A stretch of DNA of 64,000 bases from Asparagopsis taxiformis (GCA_030407315.1 JALQPE010002635.1:1-64000); one strand, 5' to 3'; shown: positions 1 through 12,990, counted from the first letter of the stretch. A program made the numbers and translations. The notes: generated by a model from the sequence alone, not told the origin.

Positions 1-1665
1 AACCGGGGAAATCCGCTCCCTCTGAGCCCACTACGTTGTTCTACTTGGCTTGCGCCTCGGCAACAATTTCTGGGTGGGTGCTCGTTCGCAAACTGTTCAA
101 CCCATTTTTCACCACCAGCGGATGGCACCTTTCGACAGCAAATACTAGCGCGCGTGTGCAGCATGGTACAATCGCTCAATTCCCGGGGCCATCTTCTGTG
201 CTTCGTGTACCTTTTCCACGTCATGAGTAAAGCTCATCTCTCCATCAAAAGCCAGATAAACTTCACTAACAAATGTACCGAGTACAGCATGTTTGATAGG
301 AGCCTCCTCATCTGTCGCATCTGCTAGCCGACAGCCCAACTCGGAAGCCATCTCCATGACATCCGCCATCCCTGAGACGACTTTTCTCCGGCCTGTGGCG
401 AGAACATCTCGCCCGTCAACATGTAAAGCACCTGTTCTTTCCCATCAGCCAGAAAACCGACCTTGAGCGTCGCGTGCGCGAGCACGCGGAAGACGTACGG
501 CACGGTGAAGAAACAACGTCGCGCCGTACTTTTGGACCGTGCGCAACGCGCTGCTAGCGCGCCGCTCGACGAGCGCACCGTCCGTGGCCAGACCAACCAG
601 GCGTGCGCCGAGGCGTCGCGCGCGAGAAGGACAGCGTGTTGGAGCGCATGCGCTGTGAAATGAAGGTGCTTGCCAATGATCGACGCCTGTTCCTCGATGA
701 AATTGTGCGACTTGTAGACGAATGTGCCGTGCTTCGACAGCAATTGCACGATCGATCCGCACACGACGCCTACCTTGTTTCAAGCAAGCATGTGGAACCG
801 AGCGTCATCGGCGTATGAGAACGAAGGATTATCTTGAAGAATTGCGGATCGATGCGCACCGAATCTGGAAAGTTGCAAGCGACCATCCTCAATAACAAGC
901 AAAGACTTGTACTCGATGTGGGCGTGCGGGGCATCTAGCGCGGCAGCGCAGCTGCAAGATCTGTTGCAACGGTGAGAAGCACCGGCTCAGAGAGCGGGGG
1001 ATGCTTGGGTAGAAGACCGCGTGCGCAAAATTGGGAAAGAAATGTGACGGAAAAGGGCGCTGTTCGCACGACGAAAACATCAACAAGTTCGGGAATTGCG
1101 GCGGCAGCATCGGAGAGACATGCTTCTCTTCATGCGGCAGTTTCATATACAAGAGAATCGATCTCTGGAAGCGAGGCCAATTGTTGGCGTTTAGCGGCAT
1201 ACAGACGTAATGAGAATTTGTCGCATACTAGCCATACGGAAGAAGCTGGATTGGCGGATTTCTCGCCCGGATGCGGAGCTAGACGTCGTTCGAATCGTAA
1301 TTTCCATGCCTGACCCGACGCACCTTCGAGGGATGACTCGGTGCCCATTGTACCCCAGGTCTTCTTGGCAATGTCGGTCGACAGAAGGAGAGAGCGATTG
1401 CTGGAGTCGGGCTCTGAGAGATATGTTGGAAATGATGCAGAAATGCAGCGATGAGCGATTGACTGGTGGACTGAACTATTCGGTTCGATATACTTGGCAA
1501 GATACGATTGTCTGTCGCTATACAAGCGCTATATTCACTTTCACGTATTCCGATGTCATTGCACACACTCCATTCGCGAGCGAATAGACTATATACAGTA
1601 GCATGTCGCTGCGTACGTGAACAACTTTAACGTCAACTAATATGCATCTATTGAACTCCATTTAT
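1..1665. other. Left-edge region with decayed coding-like sequence
   Basis: No intact gene is recognisable. The minus strand from about 900 down to 145 reads like a protein-coding region broken by frameshifts. One frame (764-324) gives a continuous 146-codon stretch, and another (369-145) gives 74 codons with a natural amino-acid composition. I could not assign a family. The segment 450-660 is more GC-rich than its surroundings. From 1000 to 1665 I see only short overlapping frames on both strands and no domain. It may be a pseudogene that predates the transposons to its right, or part of the flanking Harbinger element; I cannot tell which. Confidence 0.3.
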
Positions 1666-2649
1666 TCATAAAGCTTCTCCTTCATGCACCCCTAGTGATA
1701 TATACTCTCCAAATGTAGGAGGTTCACAATCGAAGTACCTTGATGTTTGTGTTCCATACAAACAAGTTCGTATATTTGTTAAGATGCAAGAAGCCTGATA
1801 CCAAAAAGCGGCCGGAGACTTGCCAATTCTCATCTTGCGAACGAAATCAACATGGCTGAAATGCTGCTTTATGTCTTTAAATGCCCATTCGACGGTAGAC
1901 CTCGCTGCTGACATTCTTTTGTTGAATTCCTTTTCCTGTTCTGTCATATCCCCTTTGTATCCAACTATCAGATAAGGCCGGAGCGAATAAGCTGAATCAG
2001 CATATAAGTAAAACTGCCTCCCTCCAACTAACATATTATCATCCAACATATTCTCAAGCCCTGACTCTCTGAACAGTACCATGTCATGACTTCTTCCCTC
2101 TACAGGTCCATACAAGTTGACAATCAATCCATCCGGCAGCGAAACACCTTGAAACTTCAGACAATTTCGCTTCTTGTGTCCGTTATAAGTAGCCCGATCC
2201 ATAACCCCTTTTGGCTTACTGATATAGATGTTAGTTCCGTCTAAAAACCCAATACAGCTGTCGAGAGGGGCACCGGATTCCTTCACCTTTAGAGCATAAA
2301 TTTCCGCTCTAGAATGAATGAAATCTGTGTGGAACAGACACAGCAAATGTTCAAATTGGTCTATGAATGCATCCAGCGCATCATAAAATATTTCGCAAAG
2401 GACTGGAGCTGGTTTGTAGAACTCTTTCTCCAGATCAACCCACACGCAAGCTGTACTTAATCGTCGTGTCAAAATACAAAACGCTTCGATTCCACTGGTT
2501 CTGTAGCGCCTCCTATCGGTATTCCATGAGGAATTAAGCCACCCTATTCGCTTTATGACCTCCAATAGGTCGAATTTCGCTATTCGAAACCGCCTAAAGC
2601 ATTCAAATTCATCTAGTACATCCAGATCGAATGTACTCGACAGTAATGA
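1666..2649 (-). pseudogene. PIF/Harbinger transposase, main 3' part, split by an LTR element
   Basis: This is a DDE transposase/nuclease of the HARBI1 (DDE_Tnp_4) type. Counting from an artificial start inside the LTR, the acidic triad is D153 (in GFLDGTNIY), D234 (in YADSAYSLRP) and E270 (in RSTVEWAFKDIK), with the family's GRSHDMVLFRESGL block between the first two. The catalytic domain is complete and open to its stop at 1666. The first 16 codons of the present reading frame (2697-2650) lie in the 5' LTR of the inserted retrotransposon and are not native. The true N-terminus lies 14.5 kb away at 17152-17331, and the reading frame is continuous if the insertion and one AATGA copy are ignored. 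The gene was therefore probably intact before the insertion. No terminal inverted repeats or Myb-like partner gene were found. Confidence 0.85.
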
Positions 2650-2980
2650 TGTAGTATAGTGAACGTCACAACAGGGAATACTATAAGCCTGTATCACCCT
2701 TACAGTGCAGGCTGGCCATGTAAGCTCTCTAGCATTGCTGTAATTGGACTTTTAGAGATAATTTGAAACTTTTAGCCTTTTCTCGCGGCGCCGAACTATT
2801 TCGGAATTTTACTGAATAAAGGTGTGGAACACGGGCGCGGAGCGAGAGGGGAGCGTTAGCTCCGGCGGCTCTGCGCCGGTGACCTTCCCGGTTCTAGTGT
2901 CTAACCTAACTACCCACTAGCTCTACCAACCTCTTGTCTGACGTTACGTTTGCGTCGGCATTGCTACTTACGAGACGACA
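2650..2980 (+). repeat. 5' LTR of the gene-capturing Ty3 element
   Basis: 331 bp, starting TGTAGTATAG and ending CGAGACGACA. It appears identical to 16816-17146. The preceding five bases AATGA (2645-2649) match the five bases after the 3' LTR. A polyadenylation-like AATAAA lies within it at 2815-2820. Confidence 0.95.
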
Positions 2981-2981
2981 T

Positions 2982-2999
2982 TGGTCTCTCGACCTAGAA
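2982..2999 (+). promoter_or_regulatory. Candidate primer binding site of the Ty3 element
   Basis: One base after the 5' LTR the sequence reads TGGTCTCTCGACC. It begins with the TGG expected opposite the CCA end of a tRNA. The matching tRNA was not identified from sequence alone, so this rests on position and the first three bases. Confidence 0.35.
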
Positions 3000-3088
3000 T
3001 TCGGGAATCTAACGTTCTTTTCTTTGTTTCACCTTTTATTTACTACTACTTTCTGCGCGGGTTTTGTCTCTGTTGCCATTATTGCGCC

Positions 3089-5594
3089 ATGGACTCCCCG
3101 CGCCGCCCATCGACGGCACCATCAAGTTATGGATCAAGGCGAGAGACTCGCACCCAGGTACTCCGTCGACTACATCGTGAAAGGCAGAGCCCACGAGTCA
3201 CCCAAGGATCCGATAGCGCTCGTCATGTGAGCGGCCAATCACAGGTACCATCGCATACTAACGCGAATTCACGCGTCAATCCGACAATTTCGGAGGTACT
3301 GGAACATGTGGGAATTGGTTCCAGTTTTCCTTCCCCTTCCGCCGATACACCATCTGTCGTAAGGCTGGAAACCCCTCGTGCAGACGCTAAAAATCTGGTC
3401 GTAACATACCGAGAACGATTTCACGTCCAATCTGGAAAACTGCCCTTTCTCACACGGCCACAACCACTGGTGCAGCTAATCGACAAATTGACCATGAAAC
3501 AACGGCCCCACCACCAGCGCCAGAACTGCCGGGATCACCCGTTGCAGTGACCGCGGCAATTAGCCCAAGTGGCATTGACAGGATAATGGACAAAATCACA
3601 CAATTGGAGAAAAACATAAATCGTGTCGTCACTGAAGTCGTTTCGGAAAAAATGCAACACGTGCAAGACTACATATCCGCTCAGATCAAGACGGAAGTAC
3701 ACGGCTTAATGGACAGGTATATGTCTGAAGTACCTGCTGTCGAACGAGTCGATCGCATTGCTGATGATGTGACTGCACTGAGTAATGCGCTACATCAGGC
3801 ACAGGCGAAAATAACTTCACTGGAGGATGGACAAGCCAAGGTAATCGAGTTGAGTCAGCGGGTGGATGGCATAGCTAAAAATATCACGGTACCCATGCAA
3901 AACGCCCCGAAAGAAACACTCAAATCGTTTGATACACTGGGAACGGACTCTTCAAGTTCAGATGACAACAGAGAACGGCCTATGACACGCTTGGGATGGC
4001 GAATAGACGTGCACACCGCCACGAACGCAATCCGAAAATGAGGGTTATTTTACCGGAATGCTACTGCACTGATTGCGAAAATGATCCGTCGCATAATCGA
4101 CGCGGTCATGTGTGGAAGGGACCTCACGAACGGGATCTAGAAGAGCTGTGCTCATCAGACACACAGTTTAACAGGGTGCTATCTTACAGGCGTTATCGCC
4201 TTCGCAACGTCGACGCTCGAGTCGACCGAACTGTTACTGCCAATATTGGGGCATACAGGAGGCTTCTGTCACACTCGATTAGTGAGCGTAAGTTTGACGG
4301 CAGCACCCCAATCGGAATTCTAGAGTTTCTGGCTGTCTTTAAACGCCAATTTGATGAAAATGATATTAGCGAAGGTGCAGCGATGCTATTATTACCCTCT
4401 TTTCTTGAAGGGGATGCAGGGGAAAACTATTTAGCGCACTTTGATCTTGGCACCGAACAGCTCGGCGGATTTCACTTATATTCGCAAGCAGTTCAACACC
4501 TATTAAGAACGTACGCCAAGGACATATATATTGATAAGGCTGTTGCCGAACTTGACGCGACTCGTCAGCAAGCTAATGAGGACGAAATGACGTATGGTAC
4601 TCGCTTGCGTCGCAAAGCCAGGGTATGTGGTAACGTGTACTCTGAGCAACAGCTCATAACCAAGTTTATTAGAGGTGTGAGGGGTGATATTAGGCCACTT
4701 CTACAAGCAGCTAGGGGAGCGGAGTTGCAAATGACCTACACGGAGTGTGTGGAACGTGCACAGGCTATTGGTGACTCTAATCGTGCGTTGTTGTCTGCAA
4801 ATACCCCAAGGCGGGCTACACAGGACCGGGCTCATAGAGCCATGTTGGTGGATGCAAATGCTCCCATGCCACCCCACCGGGTGGATCGGAGACTCAAGGC
4901 GACACGGCGTCAAGAAATGACGGCTGACGCCGTCTTCGCCACACAACCCACATTGGAGCCGCCATCCAACGGTTGCTCTGTTTCTTATGACACAGACTAC
5001 GAAGCTTTCATGCAGCAAACTCCTACAGAGTCAATGGCAGTCAATTCAGACCCTTCTGGTCCATTCCCCCCTGTTGCCATTCAATGGAATCCAAACCAAA
5101 ACCGCACAGGATGGCATAACAATTCCGATGTTTTCCGCAGCAGCCAGTCGGAGGCCCCAAAATCATCCGACAGACAAGCCCAGAAGCCCTCCAATGCAAA
5201 CCAACCAACAGATATATGTTTTGACTGTTTCGCGGTTGGGCACAGAAAGCCAAGCTGTCCTCTTCTCTCCACCTCATTTCCAGAATCAAACATCATGGCC
5301 ATACAGATGGCTAACTACGAAATACTCACGCCTTCACAGAAGCAGTGGCTAGTCAGAGTCGGACGTGCACCAACATTTTCATTGCCGGTAACATCTGCAC
5401 AGAACTCGAGGCCAACGCAAGAGGCACCGCATGATAACCGGGCGCAAGACGCCAGGTACTGCCAGACAAGGGCAAATTCAGGGAATAGGCGCGACCACCG
5501 CTTCCGCCGCCCACCGTCATCTTCAGGCACAGTGAAAACTGCTGGAGACATAACAACAAACCCACCGGCGAAAAACGCCCAGAGGCGGGCATAG
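3089..5594 (+). pseudogene. gag of the Ty3 element, frameshifted twice
   Basis: The likely start is the ATG at 3089 (GCCATGG context). The frame is lost near 3490-3550, resumes from 3547 in a second frame with a coiled-coil-like segment, and shifts again near 4000-4040 into a third frame that runs to the stop at 5592-5594. The last segment carries the capsid-like region (4290-4790) and a CX2CX4HX4C zinc knuckle (ICFDCFAVGHRKPSC) at about 5215-5260. Only one zinc knuckle is visible. The shifts disable normal Gag production from this copy. The 3' end overlaps the pol frame. Confidence 0.8.
5570..5576 (+). promoter_or_regulatory. Candidate -1 frameshift site between gag and pol
   Basis: Pol lies in the -1 frame relative to gag, and the two frames overlap before the gag stop at 5592. 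The bases G AAA AAC sit in gag codon phase (AAA at 5571, AAC at 5574), 15 bases before the stop codon. This is close to but not a perfect X XXY YYZ heptamer. No downstream structure was assessed. Confidence 0.3.
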
Positions 5595-8500
5595 CTGACA
5601 CGTTATCCTTACAGAGGCCATCCGCTACAGCCATACCTAGTCCGAAAAGGCATAACGCACAAGTAAACACGGCATTGCCGTATGGCCTACCTCCCAACAC
5701 ATCTTTGGAAAGCTACGAGCAAAGCAATGTGTGCTATCTGTCCGCCTGGAACTATAAAGTGACCGCAAAAATTGGATTATCAGCAAAAACACAGATCGAC
5801 CGACTCACAGTGTTTGACACAGGAGCCGGCCCGAACCTAATTCGTGCCGATTTATTACCTGCTGATGCCAAACCAAAAATCAACAAAACGAGACGCATCG
5901 TCAATCTATCCAGCGCTTCTAATCACAGGCTAAAAACGTTGGGGATAATTTATCTAACGGTAACTATCGCTAAGTATACCGTGCGCCAGCCGTTTGTGGT
6001 GGTGGAGAAACTAGGTGCTGATGTCATTCTTGGCGCCACCTATATGGACGAGCACGTCGAATCTATTCAACCCCAAAACCAGCGGGTACTCCTTGTCAAC
6101 GGAGACCTCGCAAAAATTACACGGAAGAGCGCCCTCCACACGCCGACCCGGAATTCATGTACACAGCCGCCACTGATGCGTAAAAATGCGATGCCGAGTG
6201 GAAAAATCCGTGTGGCTGCAAGTATAACGTTGCCTAGCCACACGGAAGTCAATGTATTGGTGCAAACTGATGTCACGGGTCTCCACTTCATGGAGACCAA
6301 TCCCCAGCTATATTCAAAATACCAAATAGCGCTGAGCAATGGCGTAATCCATATGCAAAAAAATGTCGCCTGTGTAGTACGAGTGGCAAACTTCGCTGCC
6401 AGTCCGTAAAAGCTTGCGAAAGGCCAAGTCATTGGATCCGCAATACCGGCACCGGCAACCATTATCACCGTCAACCTAACAGAGAATGATGAACCGAGCG
6501 TATCTCCGGCCACACAAGCTGATATTAGTACAAGTGGAAGTTGCACAGAGCGTACCACCACCCCAACAAGGATGGAGACTGATTTTTCGCAACATTTACG
6601 AAATCAACAAGCTACAGATGTGGTACTTACTCTCAATCACCATACCTCGGTTTCCTCACTCTCAGGCAAGCCTTTTCCAGAAAAATCAACTGAACAAGCC
6701 GAGTCGAACGATAATCCTCCATCCACTGTCTATGCCATTGACTTATCACATTTGCCCGCCGATATACAGTCAAAAGTACGAGAGATGCTAGATCAATATT
6801 CGGATATGTGGCAGGGACAGCTTAGCGAAATAAGTGTCAATGAGCACCGCATCAAACTAAAAGAAGGATCAGAGCCTGTTTATTGTCAACCGTACAGGGC
6901 AGGTCCGAGAGCACGAGAGGCCGAACGGAAACAAGTTCAGGATATGCTTCAAAGCGGTGTTATTGAGCCCGCTTCATCAGAATGGGCATCTCCAGTGGTT
7001 CTGGTGCCGAAACAGGACGGATTGCTTCGTTTTTGCGTGGATTACAGGAAATTGAACAATATTACAGTCAAAGACACTTACCCATTGCCGCGAATGGACG
7101 AGTGTTTAGACTCGCTTGGAGATGCACGCTGGTTTACCACTCTGGACTGCAACGCGGATTATTGGCAGCTCCGCGTCGCCGAGGAGGATCGTGACAAGAC
7201 AACCTTTACTTGCCACTGCGGAACCTATCGATTCTGTCGCATGCCGTTTGGGTTATGCAATGCACCAGCAACTTTTCAGCGGACAATTGACATTTTATTG
7301 GCGGGCTACCGCTGGAGAACCTGTCTAGTCTATCTAGACGACATCATCATATTCTCTAAATCTACTGAAGAGCACATTCGACACGTCGACGAGGTCCTGA
7401 GCGTATTGCGCGGAGCTGGTTTGTCGTTGAAGTTACGCAAATGCAACTTCTTCAGGGAAAGTGTAGACTATTTAGGCCATGTTATCCGCCCCGGCCTCCT
7501 TGAAGTTGCTACCAAGAACACGGACGCAATCCCGGGGTTTCAAGAGCCGACCACACAGACGCATCTGCGGTCGTTTCTTGGACTATGCAATGTCTATCGC
7601 CGATTTGTACCGAACTTTGCTCGCGTTGCGGCACCGCTGTTCGCACTAGTACGCCAGGGCATCGGCCCGACATTGAATCCATTCACAAGCGAGCAGAGGG
7701 AAGCATTCTCTAACCTCAAAGCCGCTCTTATCTCCCCTCCCATCCTCCGTCTCCCTCGCGCCGATCTCCCCTTCTCTGTCGACACAGACGCCTGTGAATA
7801 CCAAATCGGGTGCTGCTTGTTGCAGACTCACCCGGAAGATGGTAAGCGCTATCCCATCGGCTTTTGGAGCCGATCGTTGACGCCAGCTGAGAAAAACTAC
7901 TCTGTGGGCGAGAAAGAATGTCTTGCTGTTGTTTGGGCAGTTCATATGCTACGCCCGTACCTACAGGGAACGCACTTCGAGGTGTTCACCGACCATCAGG
8001 CTCTCAAGTGGATGATGAACTTGTCGGACGCAAGTGGGCGCTTGGCACGTTGGCGACTGAGATTGCTCGAATTCGACTTTACTGTGCAATACCGCAAAGG
8101 AGCATCTAATACCATCGCCGACTGCATAAGTCACTTGCCTACTTACGGTGAATCGAGCCCTAAAGTCGATATGGAGATACGATGCTTCATTATCACTGAC
8201 GACTCGATAGCGACCACAAAAACCCAAAATTCCCTGACTATTCCCGCCATAGATGCTGATGATACTTGGGATGGAATTGAATTGGATTTACTGGATGAAT
8301 TGGTTGTGGAACATATCCTTACGGTGGAATCACCTGAAGTAACCCCAATTTCGATCACCACTTTCGTGGATGCTCAACACTCTGACAAGTATTTCCGTGA
8401 AAAAATGACTCTTTTAGACAAAGGGGTTACCTGTCCCTTCAAGCTAGACAAACGTGGACTACTTGTACGTACGTCACCAGTTGACAAGTCCGAACAGATC

Positions 8501-9995
8501 GTGGTACCTGAAGATTTAAGATCCCGTGTTTTGTTTTTAGCTCACTTCCCCCGCATGAGTGGACACCCAGGTGGAACTCGCATGTTTTCGACCTTGCGCC
8601 GGCAATATTATTGGCCATCGATGGCAATGGACGTGCATGCCACAGTAAGAGGATGTCCTGAATGTGCCAAAGAGCGCATTAACCTCCGCAAGCACGCATC
8701 CTTCCTTAAGCTTTTTCCCGCAGCCGCCCCTCTCGAATTTGTCGCTATTGATATTTTGGGGCCTCTTAGACCAACCCCGGCAGGCAACAAATACTTATTG
8801 GTCATCACTGACCGTTTTTCGAAACTAACCAAGACTGTACCGCTCAAAACTGTTACATCATTCAACGTTGCCACTGCTTTTTGCAGAAACTGGGTGTTTG
8901 TGTACGGCCCCCCCGTCTACCTACTATCCGACAACGGTGGCCAATTTACATCGAAATACTTTTCCACAATATGCAATATCCTTGGTGTCCGCAATCTTTA
9001 CACTTCCGCATACCACCCCCAAACAAACGGCCAAGCGGAGCGATTTAACCGCACAATACTGTCCGCCCTTCGCCGATACGTTTGCGAGGATGCCTGATTG
9101 GGACCAATTCAGTGATGCAGTCACGTACGGATATAACTGCCAAGTCCATCGAATCACTGGGGTGGCACCGTTCGAGTTGGTACTATCACGACCACCAGGT
9201 CATTTGTCTCTTGAAAACACTCCGTCTCTTTCTGAAAATCTAGGTACAAAACAATACCGGCACAGGTTCCAAACGCGTCTGCGAAACTTAATAGAGAAGT
9301 CAAGCAAGAAGATACAGAAGGCACAAAGTCGTTACAAGGCCGATTTTGACAGGAGAATACGGCCACCTACAGAGGATATTGAATCTGGTCACTACGTTTA
9401 TTTACGCCGTGAGACTGCAGTTGATGGTGTCAAACATAAGTTAAGTAGCCCAGTTTCCGGCCCGTTCAAGGTTCTAAAGCGCAGTTCGCACACAATCGTC
9501 ATCCTAACTGACGAGGGGTTGGAAGATACTGTTTCCTTGGATCGTGTGGTGTCAGCCCCACAATCGCTTCAAAGCTCACTCAGGCAGCCCCAACCCACCA
9601 CAAATATTACTCAAGATGATAATCAAGATGCCGTTCAGTCCCCTCCGTCCGACACAATTATTGCCCCCCGCTCTAAACAAAACAACCCCTCGCGTTCACC
9701 ATGTATGAAAGGGAACGACAAATCTCCTCACGAAGAAGCACGGGAGGAGGATGCGGAAAGGGAGTATACCATAAGGCACTTAGTCCGATATCATGCAGCT
9801 GAAAATAAGTTCCGCGTAAGATGGGAGGGATATAACGCGAAAGACGACACCTGGGAGCCCCCAGAACATATTCCCTTCAATTACATTCAGCGTTTTTTTC
9901 GCAAGCGGAAGAAACAGATCCCAAAAAACGTTGTTCAGGCACTCCCTGAGCATATCCGCTATGAAATATCAGTCCCGGTGCGCGCCAACAACTAG
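5594..9995 (+). pseudogene. pol of the Ty3 element: PR-RT-RNase H-IN-chromodomain
   Basis: Protease carries the D-T-G triad (VFDTGAGPNLI) near 5812. An in-frame TAA at 6407-6409 separates it from RT. RT runs from about 6830, with FCVDYRKLNN, MPFGLCNAPATFQ and the catalytic YLDD at 7331-7342. RNase H follows (SVDTDACEY near 7777, FTDHQALKW near 7987). Integrase has the HHCC-like zinc region (8540-8680) and D, D, E residues in FVAIDILGPL, LLSDNGGQF and QTNGQAERF. A one-base frameshift near 9085-9097 breaks integrase, and the downstream frame continues to 9995. The C-terminus is a chromodomain (about 9757-9900) that keeps the three aromatic cage positions (EY, RW, GY), as in chromovirus integrases that target histone H3 methylation. 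One stop and one shift make the copy non-autonomous. Confidence 0.88.
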
Positions 9996-10005
9996 CTACT
10001 TCATT

Positions 10006-10500
10006 GACAGGTCGTGAACCTCAAGCACTTGCGTTTGTGGTTCACGCAGCGACGCGCTCGCTTCGGATAACGAGATGCCGACCGGTCGTGCGGAGAGACA
10101 CGCTAATGTGTGAACAACGTCGGACATTAATCACCCGTCGCCAGGTCCCAGCTCTGCGAGACGGAACGGTCACGCGTCTTGTTGCCGCATCTGGTGTGCG
10201 ATCCATACCCCGATCAGTTCTCCGAATACAGGCGAGATTGGTGGCGCTGTTATAAAGTCCCAGTATGCCCCGAAGATCGTCGGTCGTGTCGTGCAGTAGC
10301 CGTGCTGTGGATGTGTTAGACACTCGCGCATATACGATGCTACCGTCATCGGCCCGTTGAAACGGATGCGCTTCACAAGCGACGTATCCAGCGCCGCTGC
10401 ATCCGCTGATGATGTGCCCGTGTGACATCAACGTCGCACATTGCTTGCCGCGTACCACAGTTACCGCCAGCGAGTGCGACGCTGTGGATGCCGCGTGACG
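10006..10500 (-). pseudogene. Captured NDUFAF7/MidA methyltransferase fragment (antisense)
   Basis: Read on the minus strand, 10394-10176 gives the N-terminal signature of the mitochondrial complex I assembly methyltransferase NDUFAF7 (bacterial MidA-like): GPMTVASYMRECLTHP, then GYCTT, DFITAPPISPVFGELIG. After a frame change the SAM-binding motif follows as ELGPGDG, then an in-frame stop, then LMSDVVHTL and SEASASLREPQ, down to about 10010. The sequence before 10394 could be the poorly conserved mitochondrial presequence. The fragment ends abruptly within about 10 bp of the retroelement pol stop, so its edge is a junction and not a gene end. The C-terminal two-thirds of the protein is absent. 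It is clearly non-functional. Confidence 0.8.
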
Positions 10501-10830
10501 AAACAGCGCCTTTATCGTTCTTAATCCATTTTACCGTCATTTGCATCTCGACAATTTTCCCAGTCGATGTCCTGATTTGATATATCCCGCCAATGCACAG
10601 CGTGTATCACATGCAACTGGTAGCCGTTCTCAAAAATGGTTCCAACTTCCGCATGAACAGTATCTACGCGACGTCTGTTGAAACAGGTCGATCGGCAAAA
10701 GCTGCACACTTATCTGTGCGCTCACGCAGCGAAATTCTGGACGTTGTCGAGCTGACAACTCATAACTGCAGTTTTTTTGCGGGACGCGGAAGCTAGTTCA
10801 ACATCATTCGTCGGATTGGACCCATCTACA

Positions 10831-12990
10831 ATGCGCCATACTTTGTGTCCGTGTCCGAAACCTCTTCGTATTGCCATGCAGCGACCCAGGAAAGTCGTCC
10901 ATCGTCGCCGCCCTTCCAGCAATGACGATCATGTCACCCTCTCGCTTCCCAAGACCCAACTGCGCGCCCTTGTCGATACCGTGGGTGTAGCGCCCTCCAA
11001 ATCCGCCGTGTTGCACAAATATACCAACGTGCTTAAGCGGTGGAAGTACTGCAAATTCACCTTGGAAAACGGCCTTCTCTTATATAGTACTCTTCCCGAG
11101 GGCCATCCCGATGCTTCGATTGACGATGACCGCGCCGAGCGTAAGAAGAAAAAGAAACGTATCCATCGCTTGCGCAGGGCCGCTAGCAAGGACGAGAAGG
11201 AAAGCGATGTGCGCGGCACTATTAATTTGCTATTTGCTGTCATCTGTCCGGACGATTCCGATGATACTAGATTTGCTATCGACGTCGGCAATGAAGTTTA
11301 TCACATTAGAGCGCATACCCAGCAACAGCGTGATGAATGGGTAGATGTGTTGAAATCTTCCAATCTATATTTCAAAGTGATCATACAAAAGGTAGTCCTA
11401 CACGCCAAGCATGCACCCCACCCTGATGTGCAGCCATCGCTGGCTGAGAAAGTTAGTTCATCAACCACCGACAAAAGTTATGACAGTGAGGAGTCCGTTT
11501 TAGAGGGCGATGGCCTCAAGGAGGCGCAGGCAAGTCGTAACGCCATTATTGCTGAATTGAGACGCGTGTTATCCCATTGTTGATCGAAATGGGTTGTCGA
11601 TGGACAATTGTTGGCCAACAACGGAACACACGTTCGTTACGACCCTTGCTGAAGTGTTTACCGATAACAATATCGATGATGACAACTAATCAATTACAAA
11701 AGTTGCAAAGGGGCGATCATCCTCAAGACGACGATGAAGATGATGATGATACTTTATTTTTGGACGCATTGTCGCGTGCAACCAGCCGTCGTTCCGCTAC
11801 TGAAATTAACGTGCGGGACCTCAATGAAATTAACGGCTTGCCTGTCATGGACACCACTGATTTCGAAACAGTTCGACGCGTCAGTAACGTGCGTTTATGG
11901 CGCGGCTATTCCGCCATCCGAACTACCCTTCCACCACTGCAGGAAGGCAAGAAAAAAAACCAATGTGTTTGGATTTCTCAAAGATTCCATCGGCAAGGAT
12001 ATATCGAAAATCAGCATGCCAATATCTCTAAACGAACGGATTTCGTTCCTGCAGCGGATAGTAGAGGATATTGAGTATTCCGAATTTTTGTACCAAGCTG
12101 CGGCCAAGGAGGATCCAAAAAGAAGGCTCATGTACGTTGCAGCGATGATCGCCTCGCATTATAGTTCGACGCTGGGACGATTAGGAAAACCTTTCAATCC
12201 ATTGCTGGGCGAGACAGCACCCCTCGTTATGTCTGAGAAAGGAAACAGACTACGATTTATTGCAGAGCAGGTTTCGCATCATGCGCCATTTTCAGCATGC
12301 TATTCAGAAGTTTCTGGCGCCTCGTGGAAGTATTACAATTCAGCGGAGGTGAAGAACAAGTTTTGGGAAAAGAGCCTCGAGGTATTCCCATGCGGATTAC
12401 ATCACACCGAGATTCCAAAGTACGGTGATCATTACGCTTTTGAGCAGGTCACATCCTGCGTCCACAACATTGTGGTCGGTCACATGTAGTTGGATAACTA
12501 TGGTGAAATGGAAATTGTGAACAGGACCAATGGCGGACGATGCGTTGTGAGATTTGTCAAAACGGGATGGCTCAGCGATTCCAAATCATTCGCTGGTGTT
12601 AAAGGCCAGGTATTCGACGCGATTGGAAAGCTGAAAATCAAAATGAGTGGCATCTGGACTACAGCATTGTACGAAGACGTTGGGAAGGGAAAGCGAAAAC
12701 TTATCTGGGCGGTGGAGAAACGGCCGTACCAAAGTGCATCTCAATCGCACAACTTGACCAAGTGGGAAATCTCGCTCAATAGCCCTGCTAAGGATGAGGA
12801 GCGTGACGTGGTTGCACCAACGGATAGTCGATTACGACCTGATCAACGGGCACTTGAGAATGGACAGTATGAACTTGCAACGAAATACAAAGTTGCGTTG
12901 GAAGAAGGCCAGCGAGAATGCCGTCGAGTCTTGGATGAGGCGGGGGAAAAATGGGAACTAGTATGGTTCAAGAAGGAATTAGATCCAGTT
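10831..12990 (+). pseudogene. Captured oxysterol-binding protein (OSBP/ORP) fragment
   Basis: An N-terminal PH domain lies at 10960-11370 (VLHKYTNVLKRWKYCKFTLE, ending with the invariant Trp in QQQRDEWVDVLKSS). A frameshift near 11570 leads to an acidic linker (DDDEDDDD). A second shift near 11950 restores the frame for the sterol-binding domain: FGFLKDSIGKD, FNPLLGET, EQVSHHAP (the ORP fingerprint EQVSHHPP with one change), then a TAG at 12487-12489 where the family usually has Trp. The frame then reads DNYGEMEIVN and the conserved TDSRLRPDQRALENG and WFKKELDP. Sequence similarity ends at about 12985, just before the normal C-terminus, where Sel1-type sequence begins. OSBP-related proteins move sterols or PI4P between membranes. 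This copy has two shifts and a stop and is dead. Confidence 0.87.

Noticed and set aside
1280..1300. GTTCGAATC as a tRNA T-arm
   Set aside because: No acceptor or anticodon stems can be built around it.
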